Origin: Erigeron canadensis
Taxonomy: Eukaryota > Streptophyta > Magnoliopsida > Asterales > Asteraceae
Assembly (NCBI RefSeq): GCF_010389155.1
Contig: NC_057767.1
Location: 23,509,723 to 23,573,722 of the forward strand
Direction of reading: 5' to 3'
DNA: 64,000 nucleotides
A program made the position numbers and the translations under genes. Below are positions 11,829 through 23,703 of the stretch, piece by piece (within the stretch, counting starts at the first letter, position 1; every line of letters begins with the position of its first letter). Below the pieces are notes generated by a model. That model saw nothing but the letters and a program-made list of their open reading frames with translations, did no database searches and was not told the DNA's origin.

Positions 11829-13293
11829 TGATGAGCGTCCATTTTGTAATAAAAACCCTATCGAAAGACCTCATTTCTATGTCTTAAATGAGTTAATATT
11901 CCTGAACTATCGGTACTTAATGAGTCGGATGTTTATGCAGGTTCACGGAAGATGCGAGAGAAGGTAAATGGCATCAAGTAACTCAAGATGAAGGCCTATG
12001 AAGTTACAAGACACAAGGAGGTGATTCGGGAGCTGAATGAAGAAGTACGAGAAGTAGCAGCAGTTGCCAGCGCCGCTGGCTTGGCCCAGCGTCACTGGCA
12101 GCCAAGCCAGCGACGCTGGGTATAGGTGGCCCAGATGAGAAACCGACTTCAGCTTCGATTTAAGTCGAACTAACCCTCAAAACCCTTAGAGATAGCCGAT
12201 TCAGCAGCCCTAGCCGCCCATATTCAACCCTAGGTCAACTTTGCAGATTCAAGGAGGTTTTGGAGCTTCTAAAACTTTTCGATCTTCATACTCAACCTAG
12301 ATCTACTTTTTTACTTTAATTTCAGTTGATAAACAATGTCTTTCATCTTTTCAGACTTTGTTATTCTTTTAGTAATGTCAGGCTAGTAGGTTGAATACTT
12401 GTTTGGATCAATGTGATCATGAAGACGCTTATTGTTTTACTTTATTTGTTAGATCTGTTGGAGTGTGTTTTACTGTTTATTGTAGATACATGTTTACTAG
12501 TTCTTCATATTATTATCGGTTTTATATCTGCATGTATTGATTTAATTCTGATAACCGGTCTATAATCATACACTAGGATTAATACATAAGGACGGAAAAC
12601 ATTAGTCGGTCTTTAACTAGTTGTAAAATGTGATTCACTTGTAACCGAGAGATCCAGAATCGTAGTAATTTGGATGAATAGAACATGATGCTTAACAATG
12701 TTAAACGCGGTTCTTTGACTTGGAAACGAGCACTGTGGCTTAAGAGCCGGGTAACTAAAAGATGAATTAGTAACACAAACTTTAGGTCATTAATGCTTAT
12801 ACAATGAATCTAACGAGAATTTGTTTATAGTGTAGTGTGAGTCTAGCGACCACACTAGTTAGTTAGACAAAGTGAATCTAACGAGAATCTGAATCGTGAT
12901 TAAGTTTCCAACAGACTAGCAAATGGGTAGGATAGTATTTGGTCGTACCATGAGATCGGAGATGCCAAACAAGTATTTTAATTTAACTACTGTTATTTGC
13001 TTTTTCTAAACTATTTTCAGACTAATCCTCTCGTTGAATAAGCGGTTGCGGCTTGTATTTACTTTTCAGTATTTTAATTAGTTTAATAGGAAATTGTGAC
13101 AACCCCACAACCGCTAGAATTACACGTATTACTAGATTAGGTAAAGCAATGCGTCCCTGCGAACGATCCTGTTCTTATTACTAAAGTATATTACATTTGA
13201 TTGGGTCCCCTATCCGTTAAGGTGTGTGTGTTTTGAGGTAATAATTTGTACAACATTTTTATAAATTTAAACACTAAACGAAACCACCCATCA
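11829..13293 (+). mobile_element. Solo LTR of a large-LTR retroelement (about 1.47 kb)
   Basis: Begins TGATGAGCGTCC and ends CACCCATCA. The flanks are atatt and atttt (four of five bases match). Inside are a GC-rich palindromic zone with 'gccagcgccgctggc' near 12070 and 'gcgtccctgcgaacgatcc' near 13150. Copies of both ends occur at 14013 (same orientation) and 15155/16686 (inverted). There is no internal gag-pol. Confidence 0.65.
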
Positions 13294-14012
13294 ATTTTCT
13301 ATACTTCCATAGTATTAGTCAAGCTCAAATATTACTTTTGATATTGATAATATGCTCACTTAGTTTAAAATATGATGGTAAAAACATGTTTCGCGTTGTT
13401 TTAATTTTCAACTACGTTTAGTTAGGTTAGTAGGAGGTGTTTATAAATAAGATAAATATTTTGTTAAATTTGATTTATTATTTTGCATTGTTACCCTATA
13501 ATTAAGTGAAATATTTGATTGTTCAGAAAATTATGTGTTTGGTAACTTATACTTTTTCAAAGGAGACGTTAAAATATAATGATACGTTGATATGTTAATA
13601 ATGTTATAATAAGAGTTTAAAATAATATGCCTCACGTAGATATTATTGAGTCCCAATGTTCATTGTAAATTTGTAATGACAAATCTGATAGTTAACGATC
13701 TGTTTCTGACCCAGATCATACTTCATGTACTTTACTGTAATATCTTATGGAAGCAAGTGTTATTCAAGCATTCAATCCAAGTCAAAGAAGAGGATTAAAG
13801 ATAGAAGACCAAGTTGTCAGTGGAAGGCAGCTTGGGATTAGCAGTCACCTTGAAAACACTGAGGCAGATTGGTGCCTTGACAAATGACCCAATCTGTGTC
13901 TGACAATCAAGTGAAGATAACAACCTAGATTGAAGATAAGGAAAAATGACGTGACTAGGAAGATTCCTAGGATCTAGGTTGGTGATTGGATTTACTTATG
14001 CGTGTCCATACT
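13294..14012. repeat. Inter-LTR repeat DNA
   Basis: AT-rich sequence followed, from about 13730, by 'tcaagcattcaatccaag' and 'aagaagaggattaaagatag', the style of another LTR or untranslated leader. No protein motif is visible. Confidence 0.35.
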
Positions 14013-14667
14013 TGATGAGCGTCCATTTTGTGATAAAAGCCCCTATCGAAAGGCCTCATTTCTATGTCTTAAATGAGTTACTATTTCAGAACTATCAGTA
14101 CTTAATGATTCGTATGTTTACGCAGGTTCACGGAAGATGCGAGAAAAGGTAAATGGCATCAAGTAACTCAAGATGAAGGCCTATGAAGTTACAAGTCACA
14201 AGGAGGAGATTATGGAGCCAAACGAAGCAATACGAGCAGCGGCAGGAGCTGCCAGTGCCGTGGACCCAAGCCCAGCGCCACTAGCGCCACTGGGAGCCCA
14301 TCTAGCGCCGTTGGGTGGTCCAAATGAGAAACTGACTTCAGCTTCGATTTAAGTCAAACTAACCCTCAAAGCCCTAAGAGAGAGCCGATTCAGCAGTCCT
14401 AGCCGCCCATATTCAACCCTAGGTCGACTTTGCAGATTCCAAGGAGGTTTTGGTGCTTTTAACACCTTCCGATCTTCATCCTCACCCTAGATCTACTCTT
14501 TTACTTTACTTTCAGTTGGTAAACAATGTCTTTCATCTTTTCAAACTTTGTTATTTCTTTAATAATGTCAGGCTAGTAGGTTGAATACTTGTTTTGATCA
14601 ATGTGATCATGTAGATGCTTATTGTTTTACTTTATTTGTTAGATCTATTGGAGTGTGTTTTACTGTA
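14013..14667 (+). mobile_element. Truncated LTR, same family as 11829-13293
   Basis: Begins TGATGAGCGTCCATTTTG and follows the first LTR closely ('aggttcacggaagatgcgag' in both) as far as 'gtgtgttttactgt', where it breaks off. The sequence to 15154 (including a 93-codon open frame at 14655) is unrelated and unassigned. Confidence 0.65.
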
Positions 14668-15154
14668 GACCGGGTTTGATCCTAGGTGAGTTTGGTTCTA
14701 AACTAATGTCGGATGATCCTAAAGGGGCTTCTTGGTTGAAAAGGTTTGCTAAGTTACCTACGGGTGATGAATTTGATTTGTTGAGTCTCCTCCTACGTCC
14801 GAGTCTACTTAGGCTTGTAGAAAAACGTCTTACAACTGTTCCCGATCTTAAACGGATCAACTACCTAAATAATCTGCAAACCTCAAGAAAAAGATCAACG
14901 CACCAATATAAATATAAAAATAAAATGAAAAACTAAATTAAACTACTTAAACTAAAAAAAGAAAAAGAAAATATTTTTGGATTCCTGAAACTTTAAGAAA
15001 ATGAAAATACTAGCTAAATTAAACTAAACCCTAATTTTGACCTTAAAACCTAATTTGACCTAATTTAACTTCTAAACCTAATTGACTTAAACTAAATACT
15101 GAAAAGTAACTACTTCATGCCAAAACACAAAGCGGGATCGAAACACAAAACCTA

Positions 15155-16686
15155 TGATGGTGATTTCATTTTTGCTTTTAAATTTATAAAATGTTGTATA
15201 AGTAATTATCTGAAAACACATATGCACACACACTTACGAGCAGAGAACCCGATCGTATAGTATAGTTTAAGTGATAAGTTACAGGATCGTTCGCAGGGAT
15301 GCTTGCACTACCTAATCTAATAATATGTGTAAAATTACAAAATGTTGCACACACTTATTATTAAGGGGTAGTTTGGTTCGCAGAATCTTTTTGAAGGAAT
15401 TGGAATTTGTTAAAGGAATTTGAATTTGAAGGAATTGGAATATGAAAGTTTCATAAATTGTATTGTGTTTGGTTGACAGAATTCAATAGAATTCAATTTA
15501 AAGAATTTAAAAATAAATTATGTCAAATGACAAAATTAACCTTTATTTATACTTTCATATTATAATGATCTTTTCATTATAATAATATATATAATAAAAT
15601 TAATAAATGAATGATACAAGAATCCATATCCGTCCTTATCTTATCTCACAAACATTTTGCATACCCATTTCACATAGTCAATCACACAAATAGCAAAATG
15701 TTTCGCAGAAAAGAATAAATCAACACACAAATGTTCCGATTATTAAACTCAACAGTTCAATCTCTAAACATCAGACGTCATTTTTCATGATATCATTTTT
15801 GCCGTCAACACCACTGCACTCTCTGTCGCCCTTACTAGATAAAGTCACCGCCGCCGTTCCTCCATAATCTCCGACCAATATTTACATGATTGGCTTTTTT
15901 TATTATTATTTCTTCTATTTCCTTACATTATCAATAGATATTCCATTAAAAAAAATTAATGGAAAAAGAGGACACAACAAGATGGTTGGTGGCGGACTGG
16001 CGGCACAGCAACGGTGAATGCCATGGCAGAAGGAAGGTAAGTAGCGGTCACCATTTCATCATGTTCTTGAGCAGCAGTGGGTCGCCAGAATAAACAACGG
16101 TGGTGGTGGTGGTTAACAACCGGCGGGACATCAAATCAGGGAAGACTTTTTTATTTTGGTTTCTAGTTATGAGAGGGTAGTATGGTAAACATAAATGAAT
16201 TCCTTGGAATGTCAAAACATTCCATCAAGTTTGTGAAGGAATTGAAAATTTCATGTTTTAAAGAATTTGATGGAATTATTTAGATTTCAATTCCATCTAC
16301 TTTTCAACCAAACAAAGGAAATGAATGGAATTTAGATTCCAATTCCAAAGAATTCCAATGAAATCCATGAACCAAACACCCCCTAAGGATACCTAATCTA
16401 ATAATAAGTGATAAGCTACAGGATAGTTTAATTCTAGCGACGTTGGCAGCTGTTGCTTCTCGTACTTCTTCGTTCGACTTCGGAATCACCTCCTTATGTC
16501 TTGTAACTTCATAAGTTTCCATTTTGAGTCACTTGATGTCATTTACCCCCTCTCTCATCTTTCGTGAACCTGCGTAAACATACGACTCTATTAAGTACCA
16601 ATAGTTCCGGAATATTAACTCAATTAGACATTGAAATGAAGCCTTTAATTCGACATGGGTTTTTATCACAAAATGGACGCTCACCA
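15155..16686 (-). mobile_element. Inverted, internally deleted LTR of the same family, split by a Harbinger element
   Basis: The minus strand starts at 16686 with TGGTGAGCGTCC and ends at 15155 with the complement of TGATGG. Pieces match the 11829 LTR: 'cacctccttatgtcttgtaa' and 'acaggatcgttcgcagggat'. Roughly 1 kb of the LTR middle is missing, with the junction near 16433. The LTR faces the truncated plus-strand LTR at 14013. Confidence 0.6.
15365..16383. mobile_element. PIF/Harbinger-type element (1019 bp)
   Basis: Terminal inverted repeats are GGGGTAGTTTGGTTC and GAACCAAACACCCCC, flanked by TAA on both sides (15362-15364, 16384-16386), the TWA duplication of PIF/Harbinger. The interior repeats 'ggaattggaat' and 'attccatc' blocks, with a ggtggtggt stretch near 16100. 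No transposase is seen. A relative in opposite orientation starts at 62958. Confidence 0.75.
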
Positions 16687-16936
16687 GTGACACTACCGGT
16701 CTCAAAATTCTTAGCCGAACCCGGTTTTGCCACTACTGTTCTCGGTTCGAATAGCGAGACCGGTATTGCCATTACCGGTCTCTAGGAGAGAGAATGAGAC
16801 CGGTAGTGGCAATAACGGTCTCGAAGGATATATATATGAAATTCAAATGCAGATCACCATTTACTTAATTACCATAGATCTTCTTCTTCCTTTTCCTTAG
16901 ATAATCATACCTTAATTTTATATCTCATTTTCTCAA

Positions 16937-17170
16937 ATGGCACGTCAATCATCTTCTAGTGGTGGTGGTGCATACCCAAATATCACTAGGGCTGGAGCTA
17001 GAAACTCCATTTGGTCTCACATGGTTAATGATAACAAGGATAAATCGGACGTGGTAGCTATAATTGGTGGTTTAAGTGCGAGAAAGTCGGCCTATGAGAC
17101 CGAAATTACAGAACATAACACAGTGGTCCACCCTACTGAAATAGACAGGAGGTTAATGCGTGTATTTTAG
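16937..17170 (+). CDS. Short open frame inside the CACTA element
   Basis: A 77-codon frame beginning MARQSSSSGGGAYPNITRAG, hydrophilic and without a recognised domain. It stops exactly where LTR-like sequence begins ('tgcatattttatt'), so it may be the first part of an element gene cut by an insertion, or a captured exon. Confidence 0.3.
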   Translation: MARQSSSSGGGAYPNITRAGARNSIWSHMVNDNKDKSDVVAIIGGLSARKSAYETEITEHNTVVHPTEIDRRLMRVF

Positions 17171-18345
17171 TGCATATTTTATTAAATCGTTTTGCTCGTA
17201 AAAATCACCCAAGTTTTAAATTTATAAAACAATGATATACTAATAATTATATTACACCCCGTCGCATATAGTATAGCTAATAGTAAGTCCAGGATCATCC
17301 AAGGGAATTAGTTTAGTAGTCAATATCAATATTAAATCTAATCTAAAAAAGAAAGTGTAAAATTAGGGGGGGGGGGTGACCGAGTTGTCATGTTGCTTAA
17401 CAAACTACAAGTGATCTTTCGAACGCTTTTAAATGACTGAAAAGTAAATTTTGGTGTAAGAGGAGTGAATGATAAATCTTAAGGTCATTATAATCTAAAA
17501 ATAGTTTTTTTAATGAAAAGAGTTTGTTTGATCTTTAGAACTAGAAAATGTTTTCAACCCCCAGTTTATAATCAGACTGTCACTATCCAATTATTAAACT
17601 ACTAACTGGTAACTACTCTACTTCTTATTAAAGCTAGATTAGACCTTAATCTAACTATAATAATGACACTCTAACAAACTTGAAACCACCTCTAGAACGA
17701 AGTTTCAACATACGGATTTTACCCAAATTGAGACCAAAGTTTTAAGAACAATCTTTCAATGTAAGATTCAAACAAGAGCTTTAATTAACAATGAGACTTG
17801 ACGTAACTTATAATCACTTTTGATTAAAATAACTAAAAGATTCACACAGATTTCAATCTATGGTAACTAGAACTTTTGATATGAGCAGTGAACAGAAAAT
17901 GTAACAAAGAGTTTTGTGAATGACAATGGTAACTTACAAACTAAATGATTTAATTTAAAAACTAAGACTAAGTGTTTTGAGAATTGGATTGGTGCAAATG
18001 ACTTTGGAGTAATCTGTGAGATGGTAGCTCTCAACTAGGAGGCACACCTCCTACTTTCCATCAAAGCTTCTCTTTATAAGCAATTGTCTAACTACCTCTT
18101 TTAGTTTCTTCCGACAATAGAGTGATAGTTCTTCGGAAGCTAGGATACTCTGTCACAGTATTGGAAACGTGTATGATACATGCAAGCATTTCATTCATTT
18201 CATGTACAATGGGCCTAAGTAATCATATATGTTGCTTCATGTATTATCTTATGTTGTAATCTTCCAAAACGTGACCATAGTAGCTAATTCATCGAAAGTG
18301 ATCAACATGAAACTTGTAGGTCTTAATTTCCTGAATCCGTAGAAA
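17171..18345 (-). mobile_element. LTR-like insertion within the CACTA element
   Basis: 'gtccaggatcatccaaggg' resembles the 3' region of plant LTRs read on the minus strand, and the left border 'tgcatat' fits a CA terminus. The right border is uncertain. A run of nine or so G occurs near 17369. Confidence 0.35.
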
Positions 18346-18369
18346 GTTGAATCGTCTCGATCGGGGCCC

Positions 18370-18681
18370 TCAATAACAAAGACAATTGAATAAGCGAGTA
18401 GGTTTGAACCCGAATTTCGCCCGGATGGTAGTCGGCCTCAAGGTTACGTGACTAACCCGGGAGAGGAATACACCAAACAAGGTTACGTGACGTGTATAAG
18501 GTGCCTCATCAAGTGGTGCAATTTCATCGTCTTCGTTGTTTTCATCATCTTCATTATATTCTGACTGGTTACTCGGTTGAAAAAAAAATTGGCTTTGAGT
18601 CAAGCTTAACAACTGGTTTGTAAAAGTAGGCTCGAACCTCACTTCAAATTGCGCATCACCAAGATGATTAATCATTCCCAA
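18370..18681 (-). CDS. Unassigned open frame in the CACTA element
   Basis: 103 codons, with an acidic patch (EDDENNEDDE) at about residues 43-52. There is no recognised domain. It may be part of an element-encoded or captured gene; no matching intron partner was found. Confidence 0.25.
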   Translation of the reverse strand: MGMINHLGDAQFEVRFEPTFTNQLLSLTQSQFFFQPSNQSEYNEDDENNEDDEIAPLDEAPYTRHVTLFGVFLSRVSHVTLRPTTIRAKFGFKPTRLFNCLCY

Positions 18682-19359
18682 AGTATTATCATCAGTAATT
18701 AAATTCTAAAAGGTGTTCCATTAAATTCATATCATAAATATAATTGCAATTTGGCAGATTGTTTTGAAATACCAAAACAACTGTAATTAACATTACCAAA
18801 TTCTAAATAACTCATTTTCAAAAAAAAGAAGGAAAACTTCTTCTTTTTTATGCATCTGAAGTTTGAAGAATCTCAGTTACAAATGATACATAATCATCCC
18901 AAATTAACTGCACCATAATTGGATTGAATGATGAAGATTTCATTTTTTTAATAGAAATTTTGCTGAGTGTTTGTGTTTGAATATTATCTGAAATATATTT
19001 AGTACTCATAAATACTTGAAATTACATCATCAAATGTATAATTAATATATATATATATATTTATATAATGATTACAACACATTATGGTTTCACCATTTTT
19101 CGCCACGTGTAGGGTTTCGACCGAACCCGGTAATGGCAAAACCGGGTTCAAGTAGTTTTTTTGGCATCATGTAGTAGTCAAAGAAGTACAGCGAAATGAT
19201 GTCAGATTCCCTTCAAGGCCGGTATTGCCATTACCAGTCTCATTCTCTCTCCTCGAAAGCCACCGTACCTGTCACATCAACCTGCAAAGCTGACATTATT
19301 CGAATCGAGACCGGTAGTGCCAAAACCATGTTCGGCTAAGAATTTTGAGCCAGATAGTG

Positions 19360-20265
19360 CTGTTACCGGATTATCCACTTCCATAAATATTTTTTCCCTA
19401 AAACTTTTTTAATAAAATCCCCACCAAAAATGTCCAATTTCAAAAAATTATGCCTTAAAAATGTGGGTTGGGGAATTGACCACGTGTTATTCATTATTGA
19501 ATTATTGTCTAAAAAACATTATCTTATTAATGTATTCATTGATGTTCACATGTGATGATGTGAAGGATTCATTGAAGAATGATCCACACAAATATAATGA
19601 ACGCTAGATAACAGAATACTTTGAAGTCGCAGACTAACCGTTTGACCTAGCTAAAAGAGTTAAAGAACCACAAAAATCGTACCTAATCTCTCAATAATAT
19701 GAAAGATTTCTAAAAATTAGTAAATTAGTAAATTTGGTTTTTATCATCATTCAACTATATAATGAAGACATATAAGTTTTCTAATAAGTAATTAATACCC
19801 CCAATTTATTGGAATATTTTTTCCTTTCCAACACATACGATACTTTTATCCGAAGTTGCTAGTGTAAACACTAGAGAAATCATTATTAAATATGTCCTCT
19901 GATTGTTGTTTTTTTAATCGGACAACTTATTTCTCCTCACCATTCGAAAGTAAATGTCTGCCTAGGTGATGGTACTTTTACTCGAAACCTACTAGCGGGG
20001 CCCACTACAGGTTTCGTGATAGTTTAATGGGATTTTATTCATTGGTTTCTAGGAAAATGTATGAAAGAAAATGTATCCCAAGTATACATTACATGCATGT
20101 GTGCATACACTTACATGTACACATAGATATGTATATTAGTCTTATACTTTTTTTAAAAGTTCGTGATATAAGATTCTTGATGTGTATTGATTGGGTTGGG
20201 TTCGGGTACCTTTTCTCTCACGGGTTCATTTTCGGGTGTTGCGCTACCTGCCATATTGTTATTCA
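19360..20265. other. Intergenic, nothing supported
   Basis: AT-rich sequence between the CACTA end and the Helitron. One 81-codon frame at 20027-20272 overlaps the Helitron border and carries no motif. Confidence 0.5.
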
Positions 20266-20514
20266 TCTATAATATAATTAAAAGAGGGGGTTAGGTACAC
20301 TTAGCACCCATAATCCCCCTCACTCTCTTCTCATTAATCATCTATTTTTTCTAATATTATTTATTCTATTCTATTCTATAACCGACCTTTAAAAATAATT
20401 CTTATTATTTGTCTACTTTTACTATATATATAAACCAAATCTAAAAACTTACGGAACCATAAAAAAATCCCCTACATTCGACTTTAGAAAACTCGCAGAA
20501 CAAAAAAGTGCCTT

Positions 20515-20855
20515 GATTCGACTTACAAGCAGGTTAGTTCGACTAAGTTTTCTTTAGTTTGTTAACATTGAATTGTTAATTATAAAGTTTTTATCTTTAA
20601 TTTGTTAACATTGCAGAACAAAAAATTCCCTTGATTCGACTTACAAGCAGGTTAGTTCGACTAGGAAGTTTTTTTTACTTGGTTAACATTGAATTGTTAA
20701 TTATAAAGTTTTTATCTTTAATTTGTTAAAATTGAATTCATTCGACTTACAAGGTTTTTGTTCGACTAGCAACTTTTCTTTAATTTGTTAACATTGAAAT
20801 CTTAATTATAATGTTTAACTAATTTTTTAACATTGAATTTTTATGTTATTGTTTT
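20515..20855 (+). repeat. Imperfect tandem repeat of about 110-120 bp within the Helitron
   Basis: Three units share 'ttcgacttacaag..ggtt', 'gttcgacta', 'tttgttaacattga' and 'ttgttaattataaag'. The third is shorter and more diverged. They lie just upstream of the RPA-like frame. Confidence 0.75.
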
Positions 20856-20876
20856 GTAATCCATTGTAGGTTCATT

Positions 20877-21098
20877 ATGACTTCTCCTTCAACAACAAAA
20901 AATAAGACCACATTAGTTCATCTTGAAGATCTTAAGCCAACACATGTTAACCATCATCTACGACTCCGTGTTGTGCATGTATGGACTGTTTCGGAGTGGA
21001 ATAACCCAAAGAAAATCAAAACGTTCGAGATGGTCTTTGTTGATGAATTGATATGTATTTTTCAAATTATATACTTTGCACTTTTAAAATATAACTAA
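20877..21098 (+). pseudogene. RPA1-like first exon carried by the Helitron
   Basis: The frame opens MTSPSTTKNKTTLVHLEDLK and continues through LRVVHVWTVSEW and FEMVFVDE, which resembles the start of the OB-fold, replication protein A large-subunit-like proteins that plant Helitrons often encode. The exon similarity ends near 'FVDE'; the rest of the 73-codon frame reads into intron-like AT-rich DNA. No further OB-fold exon precedes the element end, so the gene is truncated. The family link is from motif recognition and was not tested by search. Confidence 0.6.
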
Positions 21099-21581
21099 AG
21101 TTGGAAAAAATGGGTAAACTATAATCAATATTTATATGGAGTTATTTTTCATACATTTCGTTTTTAGTTTTTGTACTGATTACGTTTAGTTTGATGATAC
21201 ATATTTATATGGAGTTATTTTTAATATGTTTCGTTTTAAGTTTTTGTATTGATTAAGTTTAATTTGATGATACATATAATGAGTTTGTAATATAACTAAA
21301 GTTGAAAAAAAAAAGGTAAACTATGAATAGTTCATACTTTGAATAGTTTTATGTTAAATTTTTACGTATTCTAATTTTTACATTACCTACTTAATAAAGT
21401 TGAGTTCTACTTTTTTTTTAGCTTTGATTAATATATTTTGAGACTACCCGTCCAATGGACGGGTTTGAACATTAGTACTCTATAAGCTGTGAAGCACACG
21501 GGGACGGCATATAGGTGCTCGAACCCGTTTCGGGGTCTCCTTGGGTGGGAAACGCCTTGGTGTAACAAATGTGTAGTTATA

Positions 21582-21840
21582 GGGATTAATCACGGGAAGA
21601 CCAATGTATTTTCCCATATGTACACGGTTGCCCATTATACTTTTTTATCGATGAAGTTTACCCACATACTTTTTTTTGTAGACGGTTGACCAATATTACC
21701 GACTATCACAGGTAAACCGGTCAACTTTGGGTCAACCGTGTACAAAAAGAAAAGTATCTGGGTAAACCTTATTAATAAAAAAGTATAATGGGCAACCGTG
21801 TAAAAATGGGAAAGTACGTCGGTATTCTCGTGATTAATTC
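21582..21840 (+). mobile_element. Palindromic MITE, copy 1
   Basis: Ends GGGATTAATCACGGGAAGAC and (reverse-complemented) GAATTAATCACGAGAATACC. Inner inverted motifs are 'tacacggttg' / 'caaccgtgta' and 'tttacccacatac' / 'gtatctgggtaaa'. The unpaired core contains 'accgactatcacaggtaaac'. Confidence 0.75.
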
Positions 21841-22296
21841 AATTTTAATCAACGTTCGTAAACATGTACTTTTTAATCAACACAACTATATATTATATTG
21901 TCAATTGTTTTCTTACATTCTATTTTCATAATTATGTCCATATTATAACTATACTCTTACACACAACTCAACATCGTTCTAATATAGATCATTTTTAAAC
22001 CACACGTTAAAAATGAAAATAATATAATTCATCTCGGACGTACAAAACATGGGTCTTAAGACCTTGTTACAAAGAAAAAACAAGTTTTGAGGTCGGGCAC
22101 CAACATTCATTACTATTGGGTTGCAATGATATGCAACATCCACAGCGTCAAAAAGTTCAAAATTTTTGTATTTTGGGTTTCGTATGAAATATTTGGTTGT
22201 TAGCCCTTTTTTAGTAAGAAAGATCCTCATGCATTAAGTATGCGGGATCATCCATAAGATATTTTTTTTAGCCATACATCACTACTTATTTTTTTT

Positions 22297-22553
22297 GATT
22301 AATCACAAAAAGACCAACGTACTTTTCCATTTGTACACGATTGCACATCATACTTTTTATTGATGAGGTTTACCCACATACTTTTTTTTTACACGGTTGA
22401 CCCAAAGTTGACCGGTTTACCTGTGATAGTCGGTAATATTGGTCAACCGTGTACAAAAAAGAAAAGTATGTGGGTAAACCTCATCAATAAAAAAGTATAA
22501 TAGACAATCGTGAACAAATGGGAAAGTACGTTGGTATTCTCGTGATTAATCCC
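22297..22553 (-). mobile_element. Palindromic MITE, copy 2, opposite orientation
   Basis: Same ends and inner stems as the copy at 21582. Its core 'gtttacctgtgatagtcggt' is the exact reverse complement of the first copy's core, so the two insertions are in opposite orientation about 460 bp apart. Confidence 0.75.
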
Positions 22554-23255
22554 TTATTTTTAGTAGACGATTGTGCCATAAAAAATGATAGGTTACTCGT
22601 TGAAAAAATTGAATAAAATATAAGCATAGGTTATATAAATAGACTAACACATGTTACGTTATCACAATATCACATATATTTAAGCACTACATGTATTGAA
22701 AATAGCTTTGTCAAGACAGTCATGTAAAATAATTAGCTTTGTTAGTGATTGTAAAACTAATGTGTAAAAAGGAATTGTTCAAAAAACGCTTCTATTGGGA
22801 GTTATCTGTAATTATTATAATCTTCAATCAAAGTCTCAAGTTTTAGTAGTGTTATAATTGTGTTATGTTTATCTGCCAAGAACAATTAGTTATGAAGTTA
22901 TGCTATGAAATCATGTGTCAAATGGGCTAAACAAACTCTAGTAAAGCCCAAGTTAAATTTAATGTTCATTAGTAGATAAATGGCGGGTTGGTTATCTGTT
23001 ATGTTTGGGCCTGTTAATACTTAATACTGAAATCGAAATATCCCTGTTTGTAGAGGTGCAATCGGATCGGAAACAACCAATCGAAACCCCTCTGATCTTT
23101 TTATATACTCATCGGTTTCATTACTTATTGCTTTTTCATTGTTTGCTACTTACCGTTGAAAATCATGCATCTAAACATTTGATGGTTCGAGTGATGATCT
23201 ATGTTATGATACATTATATATATCATTGCTTTTTGTATAGATATTTTACCATAAT
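22554..23255. other. Intergenic, nothing supported
   Basis: AT-rich. An 89-codon frame at 23005-23274 runs into the 27-bp tandem repeat and has no motif. Confidence 0.45.
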
Positions 23256-23336
23256 GATAATTTTGAAAGAATGACCATATGTGATAATTTTGAAAGAATG
23301 ACCATATGTGATAATTTTGAAAGAATGACCATATGT
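23256..23336 (+). repeat. 27-bp minisatellite, three exact units
   Basis: Three consecutive identical copies of a 27-bp unit that starts gataattttgaaagaatgac. It lies about 370 bp downstream of the gene C stop. Confidence 0.92.
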
Positions 23337-23703
23337 TATTATGTTTTATATGTTACTACATTTGTTGCCATAAATTAAAAACCTTAAGCCCAATGGTTCC
23401 TCTAATTGATTTTAGATTTGATTAAATTTAATTAGCTGTTTAAATAGGAAAGGGAAAAAAAAAGATACTCCTATAGCAAGTGCCAGCATGAATAATTTTA
23501 GTTAGTTCATGCCACTTATCTATTATAAAAATGCATTCCACTATTTTTCTTGTAACCAATATTTGTAAAAATTCATAAATTCTGCTCAGTTTTATGTGAC
23601 AAACAAATTTTTAGAAAATAAACCAACTCTACCTAGGTATACATAATTACACACGTACATTTAAATTAAAAAAATTTATTATAAAACTAAGATTATCGAT
23701 CGT

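Larger units (their letters stand above)
16691..19359. mobile_element. CACTA element (about 2.67 kb), non-autonomous
   Basis: Left end CACTACCGGTCTCAAAATTC; right end, reverse-complemented, CACTATCTGGCTCAAAATTC. Similarity continues through 'cttagccgaac'. Subterminal repeats built on 'gagaccggta' / 'taccggtctc' and 'aacccggt' lie within 150 bp of the left end and 290 bp of the right end. No clear 3-bp duplication. No transposase; a fragment with LTR-like wording is nested inside. Confidence 0.65.
20266..21475 (+). mobile_element. Complete-looking small Helitron (1210 bp)
   Basis: The 5' end is TCTATAATATAATTAAAAGA preceded by A. Near the 3' end ACCCGTCCAATGGACGGGT is a perfect 8-bp stem with a 3-nt loop, 11 bp before the terminus TTAG, which is followed by T. 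This is the plant Helitron layout with insertion between A and T. TTAG departs from the usual CTAG. There are no terminal inverted repeats and no target duplication, as expected. Confidence 0.75.

Noticed and set aside
14655..14936. 93-codon frame (MFYCRPGLILGEFG..) as a gene
   Set aside because: Lies between broken LTRs, starts inside LTR sequence and has no recognisable motif; possibly retroelement internal DNA but unsupported.
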